Source: Gaiellasilicea sp963791905 (GTDB lineage: Bacteria > Actinomycetota > Thermoleophilia > Gaiellales > Gaiellaceae). From it: 64,000 bases of DNA. The notes beneath the pieces were generated by a model, which ran no database searches, was not told the DNA's origin, and worked only from the letters and a program-made list of their open reading frames with translations. A program made the position numbers and the translations under genes. Shown here in pieces: positions 8,283-19,618 of the stretch; position 1 is the first letter of the stretch, and every line of letters begins with the position of its first letter. The stretch is taken from the NCBI GenBank assembly GCA_963791905.1, contig CAWBTX010000001.1, forward strand, positions 186,001 through 250,000. Reading direction: 5' to 3'.

Positions 8283-8650
8283 TTGTCGATCTCCTGGCGG
8301 CAGCCCTCGCGCTTGCAGACGCGGACCCGCACCTTCTCGCCGCTGATCACCTTGTCGAGCATGCCGACGCGGGTCGGCAGGTTGCAGACCGGGCACACGA
8401 GCATGACGTTCGAGACGTCGACCGGCGACGCCTTCTCGATGCGGCCGCCGGGCGCCATCTGGACACCGCCCATGCGGCTCGAGTCGCGCAGCGGCTTCGG
8501 CTTGGTGTGGCGCGTGATCACGTTGAGGTTCTCGACGATCACGCGCCCGTCCGCGGGGCGCGCCTCGAGGACGCGGCCCTGCTTGCCCCGGTCCTTGCCG
8601 GCCAGGATCTGGACGAGGTCGTTCTTCCTGATCTTCATCTTCGTTGCCAT
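8279..8650 (-). CDS. rplX: 50S ribosomal protein L24
   Basis: L24 initiates 50S assembly. The KOW motif is near the N-terminus (RKNDLVQILAGKDRGKQGRV). After the usual domain, the 123-residue protein continues with a CPVC...CKREGC zinc-ribbon-like end, which is found in many bacterial L24 proteins. ATG 8650 is 3 nt after the rplN stop. Assignment is firm. Confidence 0.96.
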   Translation of the reverse strand: MATKMKIRKNDLVQILAGKDRGKQGRVLEARPADGRVIVENLNVITRHTKPKPLRDSSRMGGVQMAPGGRIEKASPVDVSNVMLVCPVCNLPTRVGMLDKVISGEKVRVRVCKREGCRQEIDK

Positions 8651-8653
8651 TGT

Positions 8654-9022
8654 CTAGAGCACCTCTGGAGCCAAGCTCACGATCTTCATGAAGTTCTTCT
8701 CGCGCAGCTCGCGGGCAACCGGTCCGAAGATCCGGGTCCCGCGCGGGTTCCGCGCGGCGTCGATGATCACGGCTGCGTTCTCGTCGAACGCGATCTGCGT
8801 GCCGTCATTCCGTCCGTAGGGCTTCTTCGTCCGGACGACGACCGCTCTCACGACCTCGCCCTTCTTGACCGCACCCTGCGGCGTCGCCGACTTCACCGTC
8901 CCGACGATGATGTCGCCGACCCGGGCATAGCGGCGGCGCGAGCCGCCCATCACCCGAATACACAGTAGCTCGCGTGCACCTGTGTTGTCGGCGACGCGAA
9001 GGCGGGACTCCTGCTGAATCAC
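8654..9022 (-). CDS. rplN: 50S ribosomal protein L14
   Basis: L14 is a conserved interface protein that also receives the silencing factor RsfS. The 122-residue protein starts at GTG 9022 (IQQESRLRVADNTGARELLC), preceded by a good GGAGG Shine-Dalgarno 7-8 nt upstream. The start is chosen by this site and by exact family length; the frame stays open upstream but runs into the repeat element at 9060-9150. The 163-bp gap to rpsQ is unusual for this operon. Confidence 0.96.
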   Translation of the reverse strand: MIQQESRLRVADNTGARELLCIRVMGGSRRRYARVGDIIVGTVKSATPQGAVKKGEVVRAVVVRTKKPYGRNDGTQIAFDENAAVIIDAARNPRGTRIFGPVARELREKNFMKIVSLAPEVL

Positions 9023-9059
9023 TGACCGCCTCCATCCGTACAGATCGTGTCCGATCGCC

Positions 9060-9150
9060 GCGCAGGGTGGTGGCTCGCAAGGACGTAGGGAGCGGCCAGG
9101 CTGACGAAGCCTGGGCGCGACTGAGGACGCCGCGAGGCGCCGCCCTGCGC
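9060..9150. repeat. Structured repeat element, copy 2 (rpsQ-rplN gap)
   Basis: The core at 9080-9129 has the same two 15-nt flanks as copy 1 (one C/T difference) and is also exactly 50 nt long. Its hairpin arms are CCAGGC and GCCTGG (9096-9101, 9109-9114), entirely different in sequence from copy 1 but still perfectly paired. An outer helix of 19 positions (9060-9078 with 9132-9150) pairs with two wobbles and one mismatch and also differs from copy 1. Conserved flanks with covarying stems indicate a selected structure. Confidence 0.75.
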
Positions 9151-9185
9151 GCCCGAGCGGGCGCGAGATGTGCGGGTGGTGGTGG

Positions 9186-10086
9186 TCACTTAGCGGCCTC
9201 CACGATCTCCGAGAGCCGCCAGTTCTTCGTCTTCGAGAGCGGGCGCGTCTCGACGATGCGGACGACGTCGCCCGGCTTTGCCTGATTCTGCTCGTCGTGC
9301 GCGTGGAACTTCGACGAGCGGCGCACGACCTTCTGGTAGCGCCGGTGAGCCTTGATCGTGTCGACCTTGACGACGATCGTCTTGTCCATTGCGGCCGAGA
9401 CGACCGTGCCCTGCAGCTCGTTGCGCCGTCCGCGCTCGTGCTCGGGCTTCGGGAGCCGGACGATCGGCTTGCGCGCGCCGCCTGCGGCCGCCGTGCCGCG
9501 CTTCGGGCGCGGGCGCTGCCGGCGCTCGGCGCGCGGCAGCCGCTTGCCCTTCGGCTTCGGACCGGACGGTTGTGCAGGTCGCGAGGCGCCTCGGCTGCCG
9601 GAGCGGTCTCCTCGGCCGCCTCGGCTGCGGGCTCCTCGGCAGGCTCATCGGCCACGGCCTCTTCGGCCACGGGCTCCTCGGCGACAGGCTCCTCGGCCGC
9701 AGGCTCCTCGGCCGGCCGACCTCCGCACGGCCAGGCGCCTCCTCGGCGACCTCTTCGGCTACGGGCTCCTCTGCTGCGGGCTCCTCGGCCGCAGGCTCCT
9801 CGGCGGTTGCCTCTGCGGCGGGCTCCTCCGCGACGGGTTCCTCGGCCTCGGCGACAGGCTCCTCCAACGCAGGCTCCTCGGCGGCAGGCTCGGCCTCCGC
9901 CACGGGCTCGGGTGCCTCTTCGGCTGCGGGCTCCTCTGCTGCGGGCTCTTCGGCGGCCTCGCCGACCGGAGTTGCGTCCTCGACGGCGGGCGCGTCGGCC
10001 TCGGCCGTCGGCGCAGCCTCCGTCTCCGGGGTCTCCGTCGTCTCGTCGACCGTCTCGTCGGTCTTCTTCGTCTTCTTCTCAGCCAT
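9186..10086 (-). CDS. rpsQ: 30S ribosomal protein S17 with long acidic N-terminal extension (frameshifted as read)
   Basis: The C-terminal part (MDKTIVVKVDTIKAHRRY to IVEAAK) is S17. Read upstream, the frame continues through a basic linker (GPKPKGKRLPRAERRQRPRP). Further upstream lie EEPAAEEP-type repeats that begin at ATG 10086, which overlaps the rpmC stop. Two -1 steps are needed, near 9720 and near 9590; with them the product is about 300 residues, against about 85 for ordinary S17. The acidic part is seen in two frames with the same Ala/Glu/Pro composition, which supports one continuous coding region. The shifts are probably sequence errors in repetitive DNA. A separate acidic protein followed by a short S17 is the alternative. 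Confidence 0.75.
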
Positions 10087-10297
10087 TTCTCGTCTGTCCT
10101 CGCAGTGCCTCGGCCTCGCGCTCGTGACGGATCGTCAGGATGCGGGCGATCTCGCGCTTGGCCATCCGCAGCCGCGCGCTGTTCTCGAGCGCGCCGGTCG
10201 CGGACTGGAAGCGCAGGTTGAAGAGCTCCTGGCGGGTCTCGCCCATCTTGCGGTCGAGCTCGTCGTCGGTCATGTCCCTGAGCTGTCTAGCCCTCAA
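10079..10297 (-). CDS. rpmC: 50S ribosomal protein L29
   Basis: L29 lies at the peptide exit tunnel near the SRP and trigger-factor docking site. The 72-residue protein (RARQLRDMTDDELDRKMGE, FQSATGALENSARLRMAKRE) is typical. It overlaps the rplP end by 11 nt and its stop overlaps the start of the extended rpsQ, so all three are tightly coupled. Confidence 0.96.
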   Translation of the reverse strand: MRARQLRDMTDDELDRKMGETRQELFNLRFQSATGALENSARLRMAKREIARILTIRHEREAEALRGQTRNG

Positions 10298-10712
10298 AGA
10301 GATCCGCCTCCCTTTTCACGAACTTCGACTTGACCGGGAGCTTCTGAGCGGCGAGCCGGAGCGCCTCCTTGGCGAGCGGCTCGGGGACACCGGCCAACTC
10401 GAACATCACGCGGCCCGGTTTGACGACCGCGACCCAGTGCTCCGGGGAACCCTTGCCCGAGCCCATGCGGGTCTCGGCCGGCTTGGCCGTCACCGACTTG
10501 TCCGGGAAGACGTTGATCCAGACCTTGCCGCCGCGCTTGATCTTGCGCGTCATCGCGATACGAGCGGCCTCGATCTGACGGTTGGTGAGCCAGCCGGCCT
10601 CGAGGGACTTGATCCCGTAGTCGCCGAACTGCACCTCGGTCTGGCCGCGCGAGACGCCGGCGCGGCGCCCACGGTGGACCTTGCGGTACTTGACCTTCTT
10701 CGGGAGGAGCAT
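10287..10712 (-). CDS. rplP: 50S ribosomal protein L16
   Basis: L16 contacts the A-site region of the peptidyl transferase centre. The 141-residue protein begins MLLPKKVKYRKVHRGRRAG and contains the family signature RMGSGKGSPEHWVAVVKPG. It sits 3 nt downstream of rpsC. Normal length, no extension. Confidence 0.97.
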   Translation of the reverse strand: MLLPKKVKYRKVHRGRRAGVSRGQTEVQFGDYGIKSLEAGWLTNRQIEAARIAMTRKIKRGGKVWINVFPDKSVTAKPAETRMGSGKGSPEHWVAVVKPGRVMFELAGVPEPLAKEALRLAAQKLPVKSKFVKREADLFEG

Positions 10713-10715
10713 CGC

Positions 10716-11768
10716 CTAGCTCGCCTCGCCCGGCTCGTCCGGCTTCGTGGTGTCGTCGGCCTGCTGGGTCGAAGCCGGCGTCTCCGGCGCATCCGCCACG
10801 GGCGCATCCGCAACGGGCGGAGGCGTCGTCTCGACCTGCGGCTCGGTCACGGCGTTCTCGTCCTTGGGCGGGCTCTCGACGTTGTCCTGAGGACGCGGCC
10901 GGCCGCCGCCCGGGCGGTTGCGACCGCCGGGACGACCACCCTGCCCGCCGGGCCCGCCGGGGCGTCCGCCCTGGCGGCGCGGGCGCTTGACGAGGCCCAG
11001 GCCCTCGCGATCCTGACCACGGCCGCGACCGCTTTCGCGCGACGCGCCGAGGCCCTCGGCGGCGCCACCGCGGCGGCGGCGCGCCTGATCCTGGTCGCCG
11101 AGCCGGGTGTCCTTGCCGGTCGTGACGCCCTCGAAGCCCTCGGGCATGATCTCGCCCTTGTTGATCCAGACCTTGACGCCGATCCGCCCGTACGTCGTCT
11201 TCGCCTCGGCGAAGCCGTAGTCGATGTCGGCGCGGATCGTGTGGAGCGGGATCCGCCCCTCCGTGTAGCGCTCGGAGCGGCTCATCTCGCCGCCGCCGAG
11301 ACGTCCGCCGCACTGGATCTTGATCCCCTGCGCGCCGGACCGCATCGCCGACGCCAGCGACCGCTTCATCGCGCGGCGGAAGCTGACGCGGTTCTGCAGC
11401 TGCTCCGCGATCGACTGCGCGACGAGCTTGGCGTCGAGCTCGGGCCGCTTGATCTCGTTGATGTTGATGTGGACGTTCTTGCCGGTGATCGCGTGCAGCT
11501 CCTTGCGGAGCGCGTCGACCTCGACGCCGGACTTGCCGATCACGATCCCGGGGCGGGCCGTGTAGATGTCGACCGTGATCCGCTGTTTGTCCTTGCGGAT
11601 CAGGATGTCCGACAGGCCGGCGTGGCCGAGCTTGCCGTTGATGTGGTCGCGGATCCGGACATCCTCCTGGATGTAGGTCGCGAACTCCTTCTTGCCCACG
11701 TACCAGTTCGACTTCCAGTCGTGGATGACGCCGACCCGGAGGCCGCCGGGATGCACTTTCTGGCCCAT
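10716..11768 (-). CDS. rpsC: 30S ribosomal protein S3 with Gly/Arg-rich and acidic C-terminal tail
   Basis: S3 forms part of the mRNA entry channel. KH and C-terminal domains are complete (MGQKVHPGGLRVG; GKSGVEVDALRKELH; TYGRIGVKVWINKGE). The 350-residue length exceeds the usual 210-275: after residue ~210 there is an Arg-rich segment, an RPGGPGGQGGRPGGRNRPGG stretch and an acidic Thr/Pro/Asp tail ending DEPGEAS. ATG 11768 overlaps the rplV stop by one base (TAATG). The tail is probably disordered; its role is unknown. Confidence 0.95.
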   Translation of the reverse strand: MGQKVHPGGLRVGVIHDWKSNWYVGKKEFATYIQEDVRIRDHINGKLGHAGLSDILIRKDKQRITVDIYTARPGIVIGKSGVEVDALRKELHAITGKNVHININEIKRPELDAKLVAQSIAEQLQNRVSFRRAMKRSLASAMRSGAQGIKIQCGGRLGGGEMSRSERYTEGRIPLHTIRADIDYGFAEAKTTYGRIGVKVWINKGEIMPEGFEGVTTGKDTRLGDQDQARRRRGGAAEGLGASRESGRGRGQDREGLGLVKRPRRQGGRPGGPGGQGGRPGGRNRPGGGRPRPQDNVESPPKDENAVTEPQVETTPPPVADAPVADAPETPASTQQADDTTKPDEPGEAS

Positions 11769-12214
11769 TACGCGGCCGCTCCTTCCTTCTTCTTGCGGGA
11801 AGCCCGCGGCTTCTTCGCAGGCGTCTGCTCGGTCTCGGTCTGTGCCGCCGCGCGGCGGCGCTTCGGCCGCTCCTCGGCTCTCGGGTCTTCGCCGAGGACG
11901 ATCGTGATGTGGCAGGTGCGCTTGAAGATGCGGTTGACGCGGCCGCGCGCGCGCGGGCGCCAGCGCTTCAGGGTCGGGCCCTCGTTGGCGTAGGCCGACG
12001 CGACCACGAGCTCGTCGCCGATCAGGCCGTGGTTCGCCTCGGCGTTCGCGACGGCCGAGCGAAGCACCTTCTCGATGTCCTTCGCGGCGGCGCGCTGCGT
12101 GAAGGCGAGGATCGTCCGCGCCTCGGGCACGCTGCGCCCGCGGATGTGGTCGAGCACGATCCGCGCCTTCCGTGCAGAGGTGCGGACCCACTTGGCCTCC
12201 GCGCGCACGAGCAC
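11768..12214 (-). CDS. rplV: 50S ribosomal protein L22 with basic C-terminal tail
   Basis: L22 lines the exit tunnel. The core (VRTSARKARIVLDHIRGRSV; RPRARGRVNRIFKRTCHITIVLGE) is standard, followed by about 35 extra residues rich in Lys, Arg and Ala. The start is uncertain: in frame the first usable codon is GTG 12214. A better family start, ATG at 12233 (MATARQ), lies in a +1 frame and would join after removing one base in AGACAAGG, so another indel is possible here. Confidence 0.92.
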   Translation of the reverse strand: MLVRAEAKWVRTSARKARIVLDHIRGRSVPEARTILAFTQRAAAKDIEKVLRSAVANAEANHGLIGDELVVASAYANEGPTLKRWRPRARGRVNRIFKRTCHITIVLGEDPRAEERPKRRRAAAQTETEQTPAKKPRASRKKKEGAAA

Positions 12215-12236
12215 CTTGTCTGGCGGTCGCCATCGC

Positions 12237-12518
12237 CTAGCGCTTCACCTTCGCCTGGCGGTCGCCGGCATGGCCGCGGAACGTCCGCGTCGGAGCGAAC
12301 TCACCGAGCTTGTGGCCGACCATCTGCTCGCTGACGAATACGGGTACGTGCTTACGGCCGTCGTGGACGGCGATCGTGTGGCCGACCATCTCGGGGAAGA
12401 TCGTCGACGTCCGCGACCACGTGCGGATCATCCGCTTCTCGTTGGCTGCGTTCATCGCCTCGATGCGGGCGAGCAGCCGCTCCTCCACGAAAGGCCCCTT
12501 CTTCGAGCTGCGACTCAT
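12237..12518 (-). CDS. rpsS: 30S ribosomal protein S19
   Basis: S19 forms a head complex with S13. The 93-residue protein begins MSRSSKKGPFVEERLLARIE and contains HDGRKHVPVFVSEQMVGHKLGEFAPTRTFRGH, a textbook S19 (segment described, not a novel motif). It lies immediately after the rplB stop. Length is normal. Confidence 0.97.
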   Translation of the reverse strand: MSRSSKKGPFVEERLLARIEAMNAANEKRMIRTWSRTSTIFPEMVGHTIAVHDGRKHVPVFVSEQMVGHKLGEFAPTRTFRGHAGDRQAKVKR

Positions 12519-13360
<842 letters not shown>

Positions 13361-13361
<1 letters not shown>

Positions 13362-13657
13362 CAGACCTGAGCCCCCTCGAAGATCTCGATCGACTCACCC
13401 TCGCGCAGCTGCACGATGGCCTTCCGCCAGCCGGGGCGCGTGCCCTTCGTGAATCCGCGCCGCTTGGGCTTGGCCTGCACCTTGATGATGTTCACCTTCT
13501 CGACCTTGACGCCGAAGAGCTCCTCGACGGCCTGGCGCACCTGCGTCTTGTGCGCGTTCTTGTGCACCTTGAAGGTGTACTTGCGGTCGGTGATCAGGCT
13601 GTAGCTCTTCTCCGAGACGACCGGAGCGAGCAGCACCTCGTTCGGATGCAATGACAC
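13361..13657 (-). CDS. rplW: 50S ribosomal protein L23
   Basis: L23 is at the tunnel exit and docks trigger factor and SRP. The 98-residue product contains APVVSEKSYSLITDRKYTFKV and VEELFGVKVEKVN. The start is GTG 13657, overlapping the rplD stop by one base (TAGTG). Normal family length. Confidence 0.96.
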
Positions 13658-14289
13658 TAGGACGCCCTCCCCTCGACGAGCGGCAGCGCCTGCTCGCTGA
13701 TCAGGAGCGAGCGCGCCCAGACGACGGTGACCACCTCGAGCTCGGACGGCACCGTCACGAGCGTGTCCGGGAGGTTCCGGAACGACTTGATCAGCGCCTC
13801 CTCCTCCTCGCCGGCGACGACGAGCAGCGGCCCCTCCTGGCCCCAGTCGCCCACGAGCGCCTTGGCCTGCTTGGTCGACGGATCGTCGAAGGCCGAGCCG
13901 GCGAGAATGCCGAGCGTCCCGTTCTGCGCGTGGTTGGAGAGGGCGCCGCGGAGCGCGGAGCGCCGAGCCTTGCGGTTGACCTTGACGCCGAAGCTGGTCC
14001 CGACCGCGAAGGTGACGCCGCCGCCGGTGAACTGCGGGGCGCGGATCGTGCCGGCGCGGGCGCGGCCGGTGCCCTTCTGGCGCCAGGGCTTCGCCCGGCC
14101 GCCCGAGACGAGCCCGCGGCTCTTCACGGCGCGTGTCCCCGCGCGGCGGGCGTTCAGCTCGGCGCGCACGGTCTCGTGGACGAGATGCGGCTTCACCTCG
14201 GCGCCGAAGATCTCGGCTCCGAGCGTGACGTCCTTCGCTGTGCCCTTCTCATTTGGGTCACCGAGCACAGGTGCTTTCGGAGCTGCCAT
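13657..14289 (-). CDS. rplD: 50S ribosomal protein L4
   Basis: L4 lines the exit tunnel. From ATG 14289 (MAAPKAPVLGDPNEKGTAKD) the protein has 210 residues, with the conserved loop KPWRQKGTGRARAGTIRAPQ and the C-terminal Rossmann-like part. A longer open frame upstream overlaps rplC and is not used; the chosen ATG overlaps the rplC stop (TAATG). Confidence 0.96.
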   Translation of the reverse strand: MAAPKAPVLGDPNEKGTAKDVTLGAEIFGAEVKPHLVHETVRAELNARRAGTRAVKSRGLVSGGRAKPWRQKGTGRARAGTIRAPQFTGGGVTFAVGTSFGVKVNRKARRSALRGALSNHAQNGTLGILAGSAFDDPSTKQAKALVGDWGQEGPLLVVAGEEEEALIKSFRNLPDTLVTVPSELEVVTVVWARSLLISEQALPLVEGRAS

Positions 14290-14906
14290 TACTTGGATCC
14301 CCGGATCTCGACGATGCCGCTCTTCGGGCCTGGGACGGCGCCCTTGACGAGCAGCAGGTTGCGCTCGACGTCGACGTCGTGGATGACGAGTCCGCTCTGC
14401 GTGACGCGCTTGCCGCCCATCCGGCCGGCCATCTTCATGCCCTTGAAGACGCGCGAGGGCGTCGCCGAGGCGCCGATCGAGCCCGGCTTGCGGACGTTGT
14501 GCGAGCCGTGCGAGACAGGGCCACGGTGGAACTTGTGACGCTTGATCGTCCCCTGGAAGCCCTTGCCGATCGAGATGCCGGCGACCTTGACCGCCTCGCC
14601 GGGCTCGAAGGCCTCGACGGTGACGGTCTCGCCCACCTGCAGCTCGCTCGGCCCGCGCAGCTCCACCAGGTGCCGGTGCGGCGCCACGCCGGCCTTGTCC
14701 AGATGGCCGCGCTCGGCGCGCGAGAGCTTCCGCTCCGCGACCTCGTCGAAGGCGATCTGCACGGCCTCGTAGCCGTCCGTCGGCACGGTCTTCACCTGCA
14801 CGACCGGGCACGGGCCGGCCTCGATCACCGTCACCGGCGTCACGTCGCCGGACTCCGGATCGAAGACCTGCGTCATGCCCAGCTTGCGTCCCAGGATGCC
14901 CTTCAT
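14289..14906 (-). CDS. rplC: 50S ribosomal protein L3
   Basis: L3 reaches into the peptidyl transferase centre. The 205-residue protein starts MKGILGRKLGMTQVFD and has the family signature FKGMKMAGRMGGKRVTQSGL and the conserved RKPGSIGASATPSRV loop. The start overlaps the rpsJ stop, in S10-operon order. Confidence 0.97.
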   Translation of the reverse strand: MKGILGRKLGMTQVFDPESGDVTPVTVIEAGPCPVVQVKTVPTDGYEAVQIAFDEVAERKLSRAERGHLDKAGVAPHRHLVELRGPSELQVGETVTVEAFEPGEAVKVAGISIGKGFQGTIKRHKFHRGPVSHGSHNVRKPGSIGASATPSRVFKGMKMAGRMGGKRVTQSGLVIHDVDVERNLLLVKGAVPGPKSGIVEIRGSK

Positions 14907-15214
14907 CAGAGCTTGATCTCGATGTCGACGCCGGCGGGAAGATCGAGCCGCATCAGCGAGTCCACCGTCTTCGGGGTCGGGCTATGGATGTCGATCAGGC
15001 GCTTGTGCGTGCGCACCTCGAAGTGCTCGCGCGAGTCCTTGTCCTTGAAGGGGCTGCGGATCACGCAGTAGACGTTCTTCTCAGTGGGCAGGGGCACAGG
15101 GCCGGTGATCGTCGCACCGGTGCGCTGGGCCGTCTCCACGATCTGCGAGGCGGAGCGGTCCAGCTGCTGGTGGTCGTAGCCCTTGAGCCGGATGCGGATC
15201 TTCTGTTGCGGCAC
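14906..15214 (-). CDS. rpsJ: 30S ribosomal protein S10
   Basis: S10 is a head protein and the NusE transcription antitermination factor that links RNA polymerase (via NusG) and the ribosome. The 102-residue protein has RIRLKGYDHQQLDRSASQIV and REHFEVRTHKRLIDIHSP. It follows tuf by 18 nt, so the str and S10 groups form one continuous unit here. Confidence 0.97.
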   Translation of the reverse strand: MPQQKIRIRLKGYDHQQLDRSASQIVETAQRTGATITGPVPLPTEKNVYCVIRSPFKDKDSREHFEVRTHKRLIDIHSPTPKTVDSLMRLDLPAGVDIEIKL

Positions 15215-15232
15215 GATCTTCCTTCGCTCTCG

Positions 15233-16420
<1,188 letters not shown>

Positions 16421-16445
16421 TCTGGCTCTCTCCTCCGTCTTCTAC

Positions 16446-18539
<2,094 letters not shown>

Positions 18540-18546
18540 GTCTCCC

Positions 18547-19017
18547 TTACCAGCGGTAGTGCGCGAAGGCCTTGTTGGCCTGCGCCATCCGGTAGATGTC
18601 GTCCTTCTTCTTGAACGCGCCGCCCTGCCCGTTCAGCGCGTCCTGGAGCTCGGCGGCGAGCTTGGCCTGAAAACCCTTCTCACGCCGGTCGCGTGAGAAC
18701 TGGACGAGCCAGCGGATCGCGAGCGTGCGGGCGCGGCGCTGCGGCACCTCGACAGGCACCTGGTAGTTCGCGCCACCGACGCGGCGCGAGCGCACCTCGA
18801 GCACCGGGGTCACGGTCTTCACCGCGGCCTCGAGCGCCTCGACCGGCGGCCGGCCGGTGCGCTCGGAGACGATCGCGAGCGCGTCGTAGACGAGCTTCTC
18901 GGACGTCGAGCGCTTGCCGTCGAGCATGACCGCGTTGATCAGCTGCGTCACCAGCTTCGAGCTGTGCACCGGATCGGCGACGAGCTCGCGCGGCGTGATG
19001 TCGGCCCGGCGCGGCAT
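18547..19017 (-). CDS. rpsG: 30S ribosomal protein S7
   Basis: S7 nucleates 16S rRNA 3'-domain assembly and in E. coli represses the str operon. The 156-residue protein begins MPRRADITPRELVADPVH and contains the signature KLVTQLINAVMLDGKRSTSE; the C-terminus NKAFAHYRW is typical. Its ATG overlaps the rpsL stop. Confidence 0.97.
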   Translation of the reverse strand: MPRRADITPRELVADPVHSSKLVTQLINAVMLDGKRSTSEKLVYDALAIVSERTGRPPVEALEAAVKTVTPVLEVRSRRVGGANYQVPVEVPQRRARTLAIRWLVQFSRDRREKGFQAKLAAELQDALNGQGGAFKKKDDIYRMAQANKAFAHYRW

Positions 19018-19385
19018 CAGGTCTTCTTCGCTCCGTAGCGCGAGCGGGCCTGCTTGCGGTCGGAGACACCGGAGGTGTCGAGACCGCCGCGGATGATCTT
19101 GTAGCGGAAGCCCGGCAGGTCGGCCGTGCGGCCGCCGCGCAGCAGCACGACGGAGTGCTCCTGGAGGTTGTGGCCCTCGCCGGGGATGTAGGCGCCGACC
19201 TCCGCCCCGTTCGTCAGCCGGACGCGGGCGACCTTGCGCAGCGCCGAGTTCGGCTTACGCGGGGTCACCGTGTAGACGCGCGTGCAGACGCCGCGCTTCT
19301 GCGGCGCTCCGCGCAGCGCGGGGCTCTTCGTCTTCGACTTCGAGGTCTGACGGCCCTTGCGGACAAGCTGATTGACAGTCGGCAC
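19017..19385 (-). CDS. rpsL: 30S ribosomal protein S12
   Basis: S12 monitors decoding. The 122-residue protein contains TVTPRKPNSALRKVARVRL with the streptomycin-site lysine retained, and the GEGHNLQEHSVVLLRGGRT motif. It is the first gene of the str-S10-spc-alpha run and lies behind the sigma-A-like promoter at 19,465-19,494. Confidence 0.97.
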   Translation of the reverse strand: MPTVNQLVRKGRQTSKSKTKSPALRGAPQKRGVCTRVYTVTPRKPNSALRKVARVRLTNGAEVGAYIPGEGHNLQEHSVVLLRGGRTADLPGFRYKIIRGGLDTSGVSDRKQARSRYGAKKT

Positions 19386-19464
19386 TTCTCTCCTTGGGAA
19401 CGGGAACTTCTGCTCACACGGCGACAGTCGGCGGGCCCAGAGGCACCTGCCAACCGGACAGCGG

Positions 19465-19494
19465 ATGATAGCGAACCTCCCCTGGAGCCGCCAA
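19465..19494 (-). promoter_or_regulatory. Sigma-A-like promoter of the ribosomal superoperon
   Basis: On the minus strand, TTGGCG (19,489-19,494) is separated by 18 nt from TATCAT (19,465-19,470), about 80 nt upstream of rpsL. Both boxes are close to the housekeeping consensus. This is the only good candidate between rpsL and the divergent cyclase gene. Confidence 0.55.
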
Positions 19495-19514
19495 TCGGCG
19501 CGGGAAAGCGCAGT

Positions 19515-19536
19515 CCCGGGCTAACGACTACCCGGG
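19515..19536. promoter_or_regulatory. Palindrome between rpsL and the cyclase gene
   Basis: CCCGGG at 19,515-19,520 and again at 19,531-19,536, extended by CTA/TA, form an inverted repeat with a short centre. It lies between the two divergent promoters and could be an operator or a weak hairpin. No regulator can be named. Confidence 0.35.
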
Positions 19537-19563
19537 TATGGCCGCGATTTTATGACTCGAAAC

Positions 19564-19591
19564 TCATACCTTTGGCACGAAATGCCGATTA
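19564..19591 (+). promoter_or_regulatory. Candidate sigma-28-type promoter of the diguanylate cyclase
   Basis: TCATA (19,564-19,568), 15 nt, then GCCGATTA (19,584-19,591). The -10 matches the sigma-28 consensus GCCGATAA in 7 of 8 positions and the 15-nt spacing equals that of the five pilus-locus promoters, but the -35 box matches in only 3 of 5. The weakest of the upstream-gap candidates. Confidence 0.4.
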
Positions 19592-19618
19592 TTGTCAGAT
19601 CGCGGCTCCATCTTCACC

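Noticed and set aside
9186..9389. S17 starting at internal ATG 9389
   Set aside because: The S17 fold needs about 20 residues before MDKTIVV, and the frame is open and S17-like upstream; this ATG is internal.
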